The position numbers and the translations under genes were made by a program. The notes below the pieces were generated by a model. That model made no database searches. It saw only the letters and a program-made list of their open reading frames with translations, and was not told where the DNA came from. A stretch of 54,678 bases of DNA from a virus. Of this stretch, positions 45,052-51,730 are shown one piece after another (position 1 is the first letter of the stretch; every line of letters starts with the position of its first letter). The stretch lies in IMG/VR virus record IMGVR_UViG_3300012919_001792, positions 1 to 54,678 of that record. The stretch is one strand, 5' to 3'.

Positions 45052-45732
45052 TTATTCTACTCGCAGTAGACCATTGCGTTTGTCAAATAGTTTTTCTGCT
45101 ATAAAACCAGCAGTGTCATATTTGTGCAGTCTAATTTTTTTCCAGTTTTGATGATGAGTTCTATGATATCCTTCGCCAGCAATGAAAAAGTTTAGCCAAG
45201 GTACATCAGCTCCGCCTTCAGTTCTGTGTCCTACTGTGTTCAGCAAACCAAATCCTATCTTGGCAAACACAAAAGGAACTGCACAGAATCCTAACCAGAA
45301 GTATGGACTAATTAACACTGCTATTATATTACATATTATCAACAAATGCAACCAGTATTTATGGCAAAAAACTATGTCTTTGTTTCGAAACAAATCACGC
45401 ACATATCTAGTTGGAAATTCACGCACTTTTAAATTGCTGAAAAGCACACGCCAATATCCAACATATTTTGGTGCATGTGGATCTTCTTCGTGATCTGCAT
45501 GTTCGTGATGCATTCTGTGAATTGCTACCCATCCTATAGGCGAATCCACACAGCAGATCATCAACATACCCAATCCAATACGTTCGTACCATTTGGGCAC
45601 TTTGAACTGTTGATGTGTGTAGTGTCTGTGTAGTAGTATACTCACAGCCCAATGGCTAATTATTTGACTCCATACAAGTCCAAATAACAAACTCCATAAA
45701 AATAATTCAAGGCTCCAATAAAAACCAATCAT
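45052..45732 (-). CDS. Fatty acid desaturase (acyl delta-9 type)
   Basis: 226 residues with all three histidine boxes of membrane acyl desaturases: H35-RHYT-H40, H72-RM-H75-H76 and H190-RT-H193-H194, plus NTVGH around 165-169. Hydrophobic stretches at about 5-32, 48-70 and 128-165 would span the membrane as in the delta-9 family, which introduces a double bond into acyl chains at a di-iron site using oxygen and electrons from a ferredoxin or cytochrome. It is somewhat short compared with about 250-300 for cyanobacterial forms, missing little but N-terminal membrane sequence. GGAG seven bases before the ATG. First gene of the long minus-strand operon and divergent from the PhyH gene. Likely changes host membrane or lipid-glycan acyl chains. 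Confidence 0.9.
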   Translation of the reverse strand: MIGFYWSLELFLWSLLFGLVWSQIISHWAVSILLHRHYTHQQFKVPKWYERIGLGMLMICCVDSPIGWVAIHRMHHEHADHEEDPHAPKYVGYWRVLFSNLKVREFPTRYVRDLFRNKDIVFCHKYWLHLLIICNIIAVLISPYFWLGFCAVPFVFAKIGFGLLNTVGHRTEGGADVPWLNFFIAGEGYHRTHHQNWKKIRLHKYDTAGFIAEKLFDKRNGLLRVE

Positions 45733-45763
45733 TTATACTCCAATTTAATTGTCATATATACTT

Positions 45764-46450
45764 ATGATGGGTTATAGAGACATAATATTGAATGATGGCT
45801 ACACTATTATTCCTGAATTTTTAGATCGAGCAGACTTGAAAAAAGTTGTAGATCTTGAAAGGAATACTTCTCCATGGAAAGGTCTACACAAAGAATTTGG
45901 CTGGCAAAATGAAAAGATCTTTGACAAACAAGATTACGTGCATTATTGGAGTGTACAGGTAAAAAAACAAACACATTGGTTGCAAGAAAAACTGCATCCT
46001 ATTGTCAGTGACATCATGCAAACCAACTACAAATGGTTTTTGGTTGACTTTCATACAACAAATCCTGGCAGTGACTATATACTAGCACACATTGATACAC
46101 CATATCAATTTAGACCATGGAATCATATCACAGAATTAATTGCTGTACAATGTTTGATAGCAGTGGATGATTTTACGCACGAAAGTGGTGCCACACGTCT
46201 TATAGCTGGTTCACATCGCGAACAGACATTGGTTGAAGATATAGGCAGTAAAGAATTAGACGATAAACTTTTAGCTGAGGGCAGTGATTTTGTAGCACCA
46301 GCTGGAAGCGTTGTGATATATCATCCTCGAACCATACACAGTACAATGCCAAACATGTCCAACAAACCTAGGAGTGCATTGTTGTTGTGTGCAGTGCGTC
46401 CTGATCTCATTGATAGTTTGGTACACTATCAACCACAATACGAGGAATAA
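45764..46450 (+). CDS. Phytanoyl-CoA dioxygenase (PhyH) family Fe(II)/2-oxoglutarate oxygenase
   Basis: 228 residues from the ATG at 45764; ATG at 45767 or TTG at 45749 are alternatives and none has a clear ribosome site. The iron triad is visible: H109-I-D111 (AHIDTPYQFRPW) and H192 (IYHPRTIHSTMPNMS), with R203 as the 2-oxoglutarate anchor. SGATRLIAGSHR (about 141-152) is the most typical PhyH segment. These enzymes hydroxylate lipid, sugar or small-molecule substrates. It diverges from the desaturase with 31 bases between starts, so both oxygen-using genes may be switched together. Substrate not readable. Confidence 0.85.
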   Translation: MMGYRDIILNDGYTIIPEFLDRADLKKVVDLERNTSPWKGLHKEFGWQNEKIFDKQDYVHYWSVQVKKQTHWLQEKLHPIVSDIMQTNYKWFLVDFHTTNPGSDYILAHIDTPYQFRPWNHITELIAVQCLIAVDDFTHESGATRLIAGSHREQTLVEDIGSKELDDKLLAEGSDFVAPAGSVVIYHPRTIHSTMPNMSNKPRSALLLCAVRPDLIDSLVHYQPQYEE

Positions 46451-46454
46451 TCAA

Positions 46455-46982
46455 TTGAGATTAAAAACACTTAATAAATTAAAAATACTTTTCTTTGGTT
46501 TACCAGGAGCAGGAAAAACCACACTAGCAAAAGACTTTGCAGATCTAATAGGTGGTGTACATGTTAACGCTGACGAAGTAAGAAAAAAATACGAAGGACA
46601 CGATAGACAAAATTGGGACTTTTCCAATGCTGGCAGAATACGTCAAGCAGAGCGTATGCGACTTATATCAGATGGCATCATGCAGGCGGGTAAAATGCCG
46701 GTGGTGGATTTTGTTTGTCCAACAAATGAAACACGAGCAGTGTTTGAACCCAACAGTTTTCAAACCTTTACAGTATTCATGGACACCATTACAGAATCTG
46801 AATATGCAGATACAAATGCAGTGTTTGAAAAACCAGCACCAAACTATGTTGACTATCACGTACAAGCATGGTTCAAAGATACACACGAAGTACTCGTGCC
46901 TGTTGTAGAACGCTACATGCAAAAACAACAAAACACATTGATTGGGTATATAGGAAGAAGAGTAGATGAAGAGAGTGTATAG
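46455..46982 (+). CDS. Adenylylsulfate-kinase-like P-loop kinase (CysC-like)
   Basis: 175 residues. I start at TTG 46455, supported by GAGGA eight bases upstream at the end of the PhyH gene; a longer reading would run through that gene. The P-loop GLPGAGKT is at 15-22. HVNADEVRKKYEG and SNAGRIRQAERMRLISDGIM follow the order of APS kinases, whose equivalent is LDGDxVR then the DRxxNIRR helix, and VVDFVCPTNETRAVF stands for the FISP loop. The sulfate-binding residues are not the usual ones, so it may phosphorylate another nucleotide- or sugar-linked substrate. Ends overlapping the next gene by 17 bases. Marine phages often carry CysC-like kinases beside transferases. Confidence 0.72.
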   Translation: MRLKTLNKLKILFFGLPGAGKTTLAKDFADLIGGVHVNADEVRKKYEGHDRQNWDFSNAGRIRQAERMRLISDGIMQAGKMPVVDFVCPTNETRAVFEPNSFQTFTVFMDTITESEYADTNAVFEKPAPNYVDYHVQAWFKDTHEVLVPVVERYMQKQQNTLIGYIGRRVDEESV

Positions 46983-47274
46983 AACAAACAGGCTGGGCCA
47001 AATCAAAAACTTTATAAAAGAGTCACACAGACTATCTCCAGTGGCGTTTTATTGTGAAATGGTTGAAACACTATTGCTGTTAACAGCTTCAGCAATTCTT
47101 ACATTCACAGTGCTGGATCCTGCTACAGAAATATTCATTCCGTTGTATCTAGCAGGATCAATACTTGGAGTTATCAGCACAGTGATACGCAAGGCATTTT
47201 TTGCCATAGTGCTTTGTGCTTGGTTTGTTGTGATGAACAGTATTGCACTTGTTACATTGGTGTTTGGTGCATGA
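46966..47274 (+). CDS. Small membrane protein
   Basis: 102 residues with a positively charged front (MKRVYRTNRLGQIKNFIKES) followed by two or three hydrophobic segments: about 34-50 (TLLLLTASAILTFTVL), 55-72 (IFIPLYLAGSILGVISTV) and 75-100 (AFFAIVLCAWFVVMNSIALV). No signal-peptide cleavage site is obvious. It lies between kinase and carbamoyltransferase genes, overlapping them by 17 and 4 bases, so it should be made along with them. It may anchor enzymes to the inner membrane, but that is a guess from topology. No family recognised. Confidence 0.65.
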   Translation: MKRVYRTNRLGQIKNFIKESHRLSPVAFYCEMVETLLLLTASAILTFTVLDPATEIFIPLYLAGSILGVISTVIRKAFFAIVLCAWFVVMNSIALVTLVFGA

Positions 47275-48782
47275 TCACTTGGGGTTGGACTGGACTTTCG
47301 CATGACGCTAGTATGGCAGTGTTTCACAAAGATAATTTGGTGTTTGCGGCACACAGTGAACGCTACAGCAAAAGAAAAAATGATAAAATAATTCATCCTG
47401 GACTTATGCAAGACGCATTTGCTTATGGTCCACCTGATGAAATATTCTTTTATGAAACACCATGGCTCAAAAAAACACGACAATTATACGCAGGACAATA
47501 CGGTTTATTAAAAAAAGAATCGCCTGATTATTTTTTAAAAATTGTAAATGATACACTTAGAAAAAGTAGTATCAGCAACGGCAACTTACCACCTAGTCAG
47601 TATACAAGACATCATCACAGTCATGCCGCCGGAGGCTACTATACATCCACATACGATCATGCAACCATTGTTGTTTTGGACAGTATTGGTGAATGGGAAA
47701 CATTCACCATATGGGAAGGCATAGATAATCAACTGCACAAACGTTTTTCACAATCATATCCACACAGCGTAGGAATATGGTACAGTGCTATGACACAGCG
47801 TATAGGATTGAAACCACAGGAACATGAATACATATTGATGGGAATGGCCGCAATAGGAGATCCAAACAAATACTACAATGACATTAAAAAAGATTTTATT
47901 GCACGTATGCCTGATCAATCAAATCCGCGTGTAAAGTTTAAACGCAACTGTCATAGAGGTTGTTTGGATTGGAGACCTGATCTACGCACACCACAGGACT
48001 ATGCTGATATTGCCAGTGCCACACAGCGAATATACGAAGAAATATTCACAGGCATTCTAGAATACGCTCGTATTCATTATCCTTCACGCAACCTTGTGTT
48101 GATGGGTGGCTGTGTGTTAAATTGTGTTGCAAACAGTTTGGCCGCTGATTACTATGATGATATATGGATAATGCCCAACCCAGGTGATGCTGGTTCGGCC
48201 ATTGGCTGTGTTCTAGCACACAAAAAGAAAAGAATAAATTTTGATCATGCTTACTTGGGTACAGATATTCCAGGTCCTTATCCTATAGAAGAAGTACTGG
48301 AAGATCTACACGAACACAAGATTACAGCGGTTGCTTCGGGCCGAGCCGAGTTTGGACCACGAGCACTAGGACATAGAAGTATCTTGGCCGATCCCCGAGG
48401 CTCCGATGTAAAAGACAGAGTAAATCAATTGAAACAGCGTGAAGCATTTAGACCTTTTGCACCAATGATACTTGAAGAATATGCTGATCAATACTTTGAA
48501 ATGCCAGTGCCTACTTCCCCGTACATGCAGTATGTGGCAAAATGCAAGCATCCTGATAAATTTCCTGCTATAGTACACTACGACAACACCAGTAGAGTGC
48601 AGACTGTTGGCAAAGAAATGGGTCCTGTACGTAAACTACTAGAGCGTTGGCACAGTGAAACAGGCTGTCCAATGCTGTTGAACACCAGTCTTAACATCAA
48701 AGGTCAGCCATTGGTTAATTGCAACCATGATGCAAATAGATGGATTATTAAAAATGGAGTTGACATTTGCTTGCCCGTATAG
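47271..48782 (+). CDS. Carbamoyltransferase, NodU/CmcH/TobZ family
   Basis: 503 residues from the ATG at 47271, which makes ATGA with the preceding stop. All family marks are present: GLSHDASMAV at the front, HHHSHAAGGYY (about 113-123, the Kae1-like metal-binding histidines), GGCVLNCVANS (about 278-288), EFGPRALGHRSILADPR (about 359-375) and REAFRPFAPMI. These enzymes activate carbamoyl phosphate with ATP and transfer the carbamoyl group to a hydroxyl of a sugar, as in nodulation factors and antibiotics. Normal forms have about 500-600 residues. Carbamoylating a surface glycan is the simplest role given the neighbouring transferases. The gene end contains an early-type promoter. Confidence 0.92.
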   Translation: MITWGWTGLSHDASMAVFHKDNLVFAAHSERYSKRKNDKIIHPGLMQDAFAYGPPDEIFFYETPWLKKTRQLYAGQYGLLKKESPDYFLKIVNDTLRKSSISNGNLPPSQYTRHHHSHAAGGYYTSTYDHATIVVLDSIGEWETFTIWEGIDNQLHKRFSQSYPHSVGIWYSAMTQRIGLKPQEHEYILMGMAAIGDPNKYYNDIKKDFIARMPDQSNPRVKFKRNCHRGCLDWRPDLRTPQDYADIASATQRIYEEIFTGILEYARIHYPSRNLVLMGGCVLNCVANSLAADYYDDIWIMPNPGDAGSAIGCVLAHKKKRINFDHAYLGTDIPGPYPIEEVLEDLHEHKITAVASGRAEFGPRALGHRSILADPRGSDVKDRVNQLKQREAFRPFAPMILEEYADQYFEMPVPTSPYMQYVAKCKHPDKFPAIVHYDNTSRVQTVGKEMGPVRKLLERWHSETGCPMLLNTSLNIKGQPLVNCNHDANRWIIKNGVDICLPV

Positions 48783-48788
48783 TACAAT
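48760..48788 (+). promoter_or_regulatory. Sigma70-type promoter inside the carbamoyltransferase 3' end
   Basis: TTGACA (48760-48765), a 17-base spacer and TACAAT (48783-48788). Transcription would begin near 48795, upstream of the small genes at 48901 and 49103. Same architecture as the promoters at 1988 and 29156. Confidence 0.7.
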
Positions 48789-48892
48789 TATTAGAGTATT
48801 TGCCTATTGTAGGCAAAAGATTGAAAAAACGTAGACGTAGACGTGAATTGCTGGAAAAAATAAAACAGCAGGATCCATACATCTACGAATAG
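48767..48892 (+). CDS. Basic microprotein, Y-I-Y-E C-terminus (41 aa)
   Basis: 41 residues from TTG 48767, which has GGAG seven bases upstream, inside the carbamoyltransferase gene (16-base overlap). Its stop is part of the next gene's ribosome site (TAGGAGGA). The protein begins as a hydrophobic helix (MLARIVQLLEYLPIVGKRL), then five arginines in a row, and ends KQQDPYIYE. The hydrophobic-then-basic plan and the I-Y-E end resemble the microproteins at 33358 and 38724, although the middle differs. A shorter form from TTG 48800 (30 residues) would be made from transcripts of the promoter at 48760, which starts inside this gene. Less certain than the other two because of the TTG start. Confidence 0.5.
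   Translation: MLARIVQLLEYLPIVGKRLKKRRRRRELLEKIKQQDPYIYE
48799..48817 (+). other. Perfect hairpin at the presumed 5' end of an early transcript
   Basis: TTTGCCTA, loop TTG, TAGGCAAA: eight perfectly paired bases beginning about four bases after the predicted transcription start from the 48760 promoter. There is no T run after it, so it is not a standard terminator. It could stabilise the message or hide the TTG at 48800. Confidence 0.45.
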
Positions 48893-48900
48893 GAGGAATC

Positions 48901-49092
48901 ATGTACGCTATTCAGTACGAACCACGAGTTGAAGATCCAGTGATTATTGCTAGATTTGAAACCAAAGCAGAAGCAGACTTGGCACTAGCTGAAATAATAA
49001 TACGCAAACCCAAAGCTGGAAAACATCACAAAGTAGTGCAGGATTGGACCATTCCTGGCGAAGAAGAGTGGCACAACCCAGCACCATCATAG
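48901..49092 (+). CDS. Small conserved-looking protein, unknown function
   Basis: 63 residues with a strong ribosome site (AGGAGGA, four bases before the ATG). One strand (MYAIQYEPRVEDPVIIARFE), one amphipathic helix (TKAEADLALAEIIIRKPKAG) and HHKVVQDWTIPGEEEWHNP suggest a compact alpha/beta domain. Small proteins of this plan (strand, EAExAL helix, KPKA, HHKVV) occur in cyanophages as far as I recall, without assigned function. It is the first standard-start gene behind the 48760 promoter and hairpin, so probably early. Ten bases separate it from the following gene. Confidence 0.65.
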   Translation: MYAIQYEPRVEDPVIIARFETKAEADLALAEIIIRKPKAGKHHKVVQDWTIPGEEEWHNPAPS

Positions 49093-49102
49093 AGGAGACA
49101 GT

Positions 49103-49399
49103 ATGTCACAGTTTGATTGGAAAAGACCAACTGTTGCAATGTTAGGAACATTTCAACCTTGGCAAGAAGAAAACACAGACGAATTCAAAACAATACACAA
49201 AAGAACAAACCAGGTAGTTATACTGGTGCAAGAGTCACGCAGTCAAGTGGACTTTATGCACGTAAGAGATCAAATTCAAGACGAGCTAGGAGAATTGGGA
49301 TTCAATCATGAAGAAGATTATATAGTACAACCAGTTCCATATATCACTGATTTCTACAACACAGGCAGTAAAGAATATCGTGTTACCACGCCCGAGTAG
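49103..49399 (+). CDS. Degenerate HxGH nucleotidyltransferase-like protein
   Basis: 98 residues. RPTVAMLGTFQPWQEENTDE (8-27) aligns with the front of small phage and bacterial adenylyl/cytidylyltransferases, where the usual text is LGRFQPWHxGHxxLF. Here H, G and H are replaced by Q21, E23 and N24, and R of GRFQP by T16, so nucleotide chemistry is unlikely. The rest follows the family (QVVILVQESRSQVDF, LGFNHEEDYIVQPVPYITDF). It may bind a ligand or regulate the island's kinase. GAGGAGA before the ATG is a good ribosome site. Its 3' end overlaps the oppositely oriented next gene by 17 bases. Confidence 0.6.
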   Translation: MSQFDWKRPTVAMLGTFQPWQEENTDEFKTIHKRTNQVVILVQESRSQVDFMHVRDQIQDELGELGFNHEEDYIVQPVPYITDFYNTGSKEYRVTTPE

Positions 49400-50150
49400 G
49401 ATCAAATATTAATTGATCTTTTTGCCAACTCCATGGACCAAATCTTAGATTGTCCACGTCAGCTTCAGCATAGAACCTATCCAAAGTATCACCAAGTGCT
49501 AGTCTAAATTCTAGTGCTTTGATTTCAAGATGTCTTGTATTATGTGGCACACAGTCTCCGTTGAGATATTTTAAAAGATTCTTTTTAAACATTCGCATAA
49601 AACCAGCATCTTTTTCATCTACATTGTAGTCTACATTGTAGAATTGACTAGCGTTCCAATTTTTATAATATTCTTTTAATTGAAGTTTATTTTCAATTCT
49701 TTTTATATTGTAGGGTGGTAGGTTACGCAACGGGTTTGGCATCCAGCGTTGTTGTTCTATCTGCATGTGTATTCGATCTTCTATGTAGCCTTGTTCTATC
49801 AAAGCACTGATGTACAGCATTCTATCTGAGCCTGGATGAGCAACCAGCGTGTTGTAGTTTACCCACTGCATCTGTTGTGGTGCTAGTACGCCGTTACGAT
49901 AGATATCACTGCCTACCACACAGGCCTTGTGCATGGTATACAAACCAGCTATTTCATTAAGATCCTGCCACGGCGTGGCCATGTATTCTACTATGTTTTC
50001 ATAGCGAGTGTCAAGTGGATAAAATTTTCTATCCAGTGTTATTTTTCTATATTCTTCTAGTGTGACTTCTGCCATATAGATTCTATTACCACTGCTGGCA
50101 AAGTAATCATCAACAACGCTGTCATCTTTGTTTTTAGAAAAATCTACCAT
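49383..50150 (-). CDS. Unrecognised protein, HPGSD/PHNT family member 1
   Basis: 255 residues; no named family. It shares two distinctive blocks with the protein at 50781: VAHPGSDRMLYIS (about 103-115) and LNGDCVPHNTRHLEIK (about 198-213), plus a C-terminal FGPWSWQKDQLIF resembling LWIGPKRMIKQNG. The conserved His, Asp, Cys and Asn could form an active or metal site. No signal peptide or membrane segment. Its start overlaps the glycosyltransferase gene by seven bases (ATGGTAG), so the two are coupled. Perhaps a transferase or partner of that enzyme; this is only context. Confidence 0.6.
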   Translation of the reverse strand: MVDFSKNKDDSVVDDYFASSGNRIYMAEVTLEEYRKITLDRKFYPLDTRYENIVEYMATPWQDLNEIAGLYTMHKACVVGSDIYRNGVLAPQQMQWVNYNTLVAHPGSDRMLYISALIEQGYIEDRIHMQIEQQRWMPNPLRNLPPYNIKRIENKLQLKEYYKNWNASQFYNVDYNVDEKDAGFMRMFKKNLLKYLNGDCVPHNTRHLEIKALEFRLALGDTLDRFYAEADVDNLRFGPWSWQKDQLIFDPTRAW

Positions 50151-50857
50151 TTATCAATACCAAGTATTGCTCGCATGCGATAATACTGTAGATCCTGTGT
50201 TGTTTGTATATCACACCACGGTCCACCATTGGTGAAGTGTAAAGCACCTGCAGATTCTGTGTAATCATATTCATCAACCAGCCAGTTCCAGCGTAGATCC
50301 AAACCTCCTATCTCTTCGTCTTGTAAATGTAAAAATCTATGCAACTGTTTAGGCTCAGCACTGTTACAGTATTCAGGTGTTAGCACTCGATTACTAGGAT
50401 GAGCACAGTTCCACATAATTAAACTGCTCCAGTTCTTACGTGGAAAGTTTTCCTGTACGTGTCCAAATGCTTTGGTTTTAATTTTGCTTTCGTAGTTGTG
50501 TTTGCACACCATTACAGCATAACGATCATCACGTTGTTCCCACAGCTTGGTTACATCATCTTGCCACAAAAAATCACCATCACAGAATATAGCCCAGCCA
50601 CTCCAAAAACTACAGTATGGAATATAAAATCTACTGTAGACAAACGTGGTGCTTTCATTGTCTTTGCTGGGTCTGTCATAGGCAGGAATAGTCTTTGCAG
50701 TGTTGGGTTTGATAACTGCGTCTTTGCAGTAGTGTTGAATACTGCCAGTGCATAAATCATACATTTCTCTGTGTCTGCTGTCAAAACCAACGTGAACTAT
50801 AGGGTGTTGTGCAGTCGATTGGGCTTGTTGGATTGTATATTGTGTTAAAATTCCCAT
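50144..50857 (-). CDS. Glycosyltransferase of the DGDFLW / PRKNWSS family
   Basis: 237 residues. VHVGFDSRHREMYDLCTGSI starts the nucleotide-sugar domain, ESTTFVYSRFYIPYCSFWSG precedes WAIFCDGDFLW with D93-G-D95 as the metal-binding DxD. FPRKNWSSLIMWNCAHPSNR, LDLRWNWLVDEY and GALHFTNGGPW are the family's later blocks. I know this outline from GT8-like transferases of alphaproteobacteria. The ATG at 50857 has GGAG eight bases upstream and must be used because the conserved part begins inside the 77-base overlap with the preceding gene. Followed by, and coupled to, the HPGSD/PHNT gene. Likely adds a sugar to a surface glycan. Confidence 0.8.
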   Translation of the reverse strand: MGILTQYTIQQAQSTAQHPIVHVGFDSRHREMYDLCTGSIQHYCKDAVIKPNTAKTIPAYDRPSKDNESTTFVYSRFYIPYCSFWSGWAIFCDGDFLWQDDVTKLWEQRDDRYAVMVCKHNYESKIKTKAFGHVQENFPRKNWSSLIMWNCAHPSNRVLTPEYCNSAEPKQLHRFLHLQDEEIGGLDLRWNWLVDEYDYTESAGALHFTNGGPWCDIQTTQDLQYYRMRAILGIDKW

Positions 50858-51704
50858 TATCGGGTCTCCATATTCCGTTTTGTTTTATCATGCGTTTTGG
50901 TCCTATCCACAGTGTGTGATCATCTTGTTGTTGTATGTCCCACAGCATGTCAATGTCTTCCCACATACCTTCTCTGTGTATAGCATCATAGTAGCTGAGG
51001 TGCCAAAAAGCCATTTTGAATCTATAGTCATTCCAGGTATCCATTTTTTTATGATATTTTTTAATTCCTGTGTACACCGGAGTGTTGTGTGGCGAACAGC
51101 CATCACGCCACATTTCAATCCATTCGTACACTGTATTAAAGGTTGGGTGTTCAAAATTAACAAAACAATTTTCTATTTTTTCAGCAGTGTCGCAGACCTC
51201 GTAGTCCCAGTTTTCGTAAAACTTGTAGGGCACTGTTGAATAGTCTATATAAACATACGGCACATCAATGGGGTCTGTCAAGAACATTATGCTGTAACGT
51301 TTGTCACTGCCAGGATGACAGTTGATCATTGGATAACCAAAGCTCAGCAACTGTACAGGTGCGTGTATGGTTTGCTTGTCGTTGATGTCTTGAGCTAGCC
51401 AATATATCTTAAATAGTCTAAACACAGCTCGAAGATCATCATCTTTGGTGTCTGCATTTACACGTAAGGGACCTAGGTCAGCGAATTTTTCTTTTTTGTA
51501 GCGATCTACTCGTAGAAAATCATCAATTATTCTACTGAAGTCTTTGAGGCTGTTTAAGCCAATAGTAAGCACGTCATAGAAGGCTTGACTATCCAGTGTT
51601 CCTCGTATATAATAAGCATTGTGTGTACTGTTACACCAGTCAACAAAGTGTTGAATATATGTGCGTTTTGTAGTCACGTTGGTGCTTTGCTGAAAACTAC
51701 GCAT
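50781..51704 (-). CDS. Unrecognised protein, HPGSD/PHNT family member 2
   Basis: 307 residues, leading the three-gene minus-strand group. Shared blocks with the protein at 49383: INCHPGSDKRYSIMFL (about 128-143) and MWRDGCSPHNTPVYTGIKKY (about 204-223). The remainder is not alike except the end (HTLWIGPKRMIKQNGIW). Many aromatic residues and no membrane segment. It starts at 51704 (MRSFQQSTNVTTKRTYIQHF) and overlaps the glycosyltransferase by 77 bases. With relatives on both sides of one glycosyltransferase gene, the simplest reading is a common pathway. Function unknown. Confidence 0.6.
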   Translation of the reverse strand: MRSFQQSTNVTTKRTYIQHFVDWCNSTHNAYYIRGTLDSQAFYDVLTIGLNSLKDFSRIIDDFLRVDRYKKEKFADLGPLRVNADTKDDDLRAVFRLFKIYWLAQDINDKQTIHAPVQLLSFGYPMINCHPGSDKRYSIMFLTDPIDVPYVYIDYSTVPYKFYENWDYEVCDTAEKIENCFVNFEHPTFNTVYEWIEMWRDGCSPHNTPVYTGIKKYHKKMDTWNDYRFKMAFWHLSYYDAIHREGMWEDIDMLWDIQQQDDHTLWIGPKRMIKQNGIWRPDNGNFNTIYNPTSPIDCTTPYSSRWF

Positions 51705-51709
51705 ATAAT
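51704..51709 (+). promoter_or_regulatory. Possible -10 element of a divergent promoter
   Basis: TATAAT at 51704-51709 would start transcription near 51716, just before AAAGGA and the ATG at 51731. No good -35 at 17 bases; the best upstream match, TTGGTG, is 19 bases away. Weak. Confidence 0.33.
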
Positions 51710-51730
51710 TACTTATAAAGGAAAATATAG

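Noticed and set aside
45726-45737. TATAAATG on the minus strand at the desaturase start as a late promoter.
   Set aside because: It contains the start codon itself, so transcription would begin inside the gene; GGAG just upstream shows it is a ribosome-site/start region.
46374-46454. Kinase gene starting at 46374.
   Set aside because: That part lies inside the PhyH gene in another frame and encodes a cysteine-rich stretch unlike CysC; TTG 46455 has a good ribosome site.
48799-48817. The hairpin as a terminator of the carbamoyltransferase transcript.
   Set aside because: No T run follows on the plus strand (AAAAGATTG); on the minus strand it is not at a gene end.
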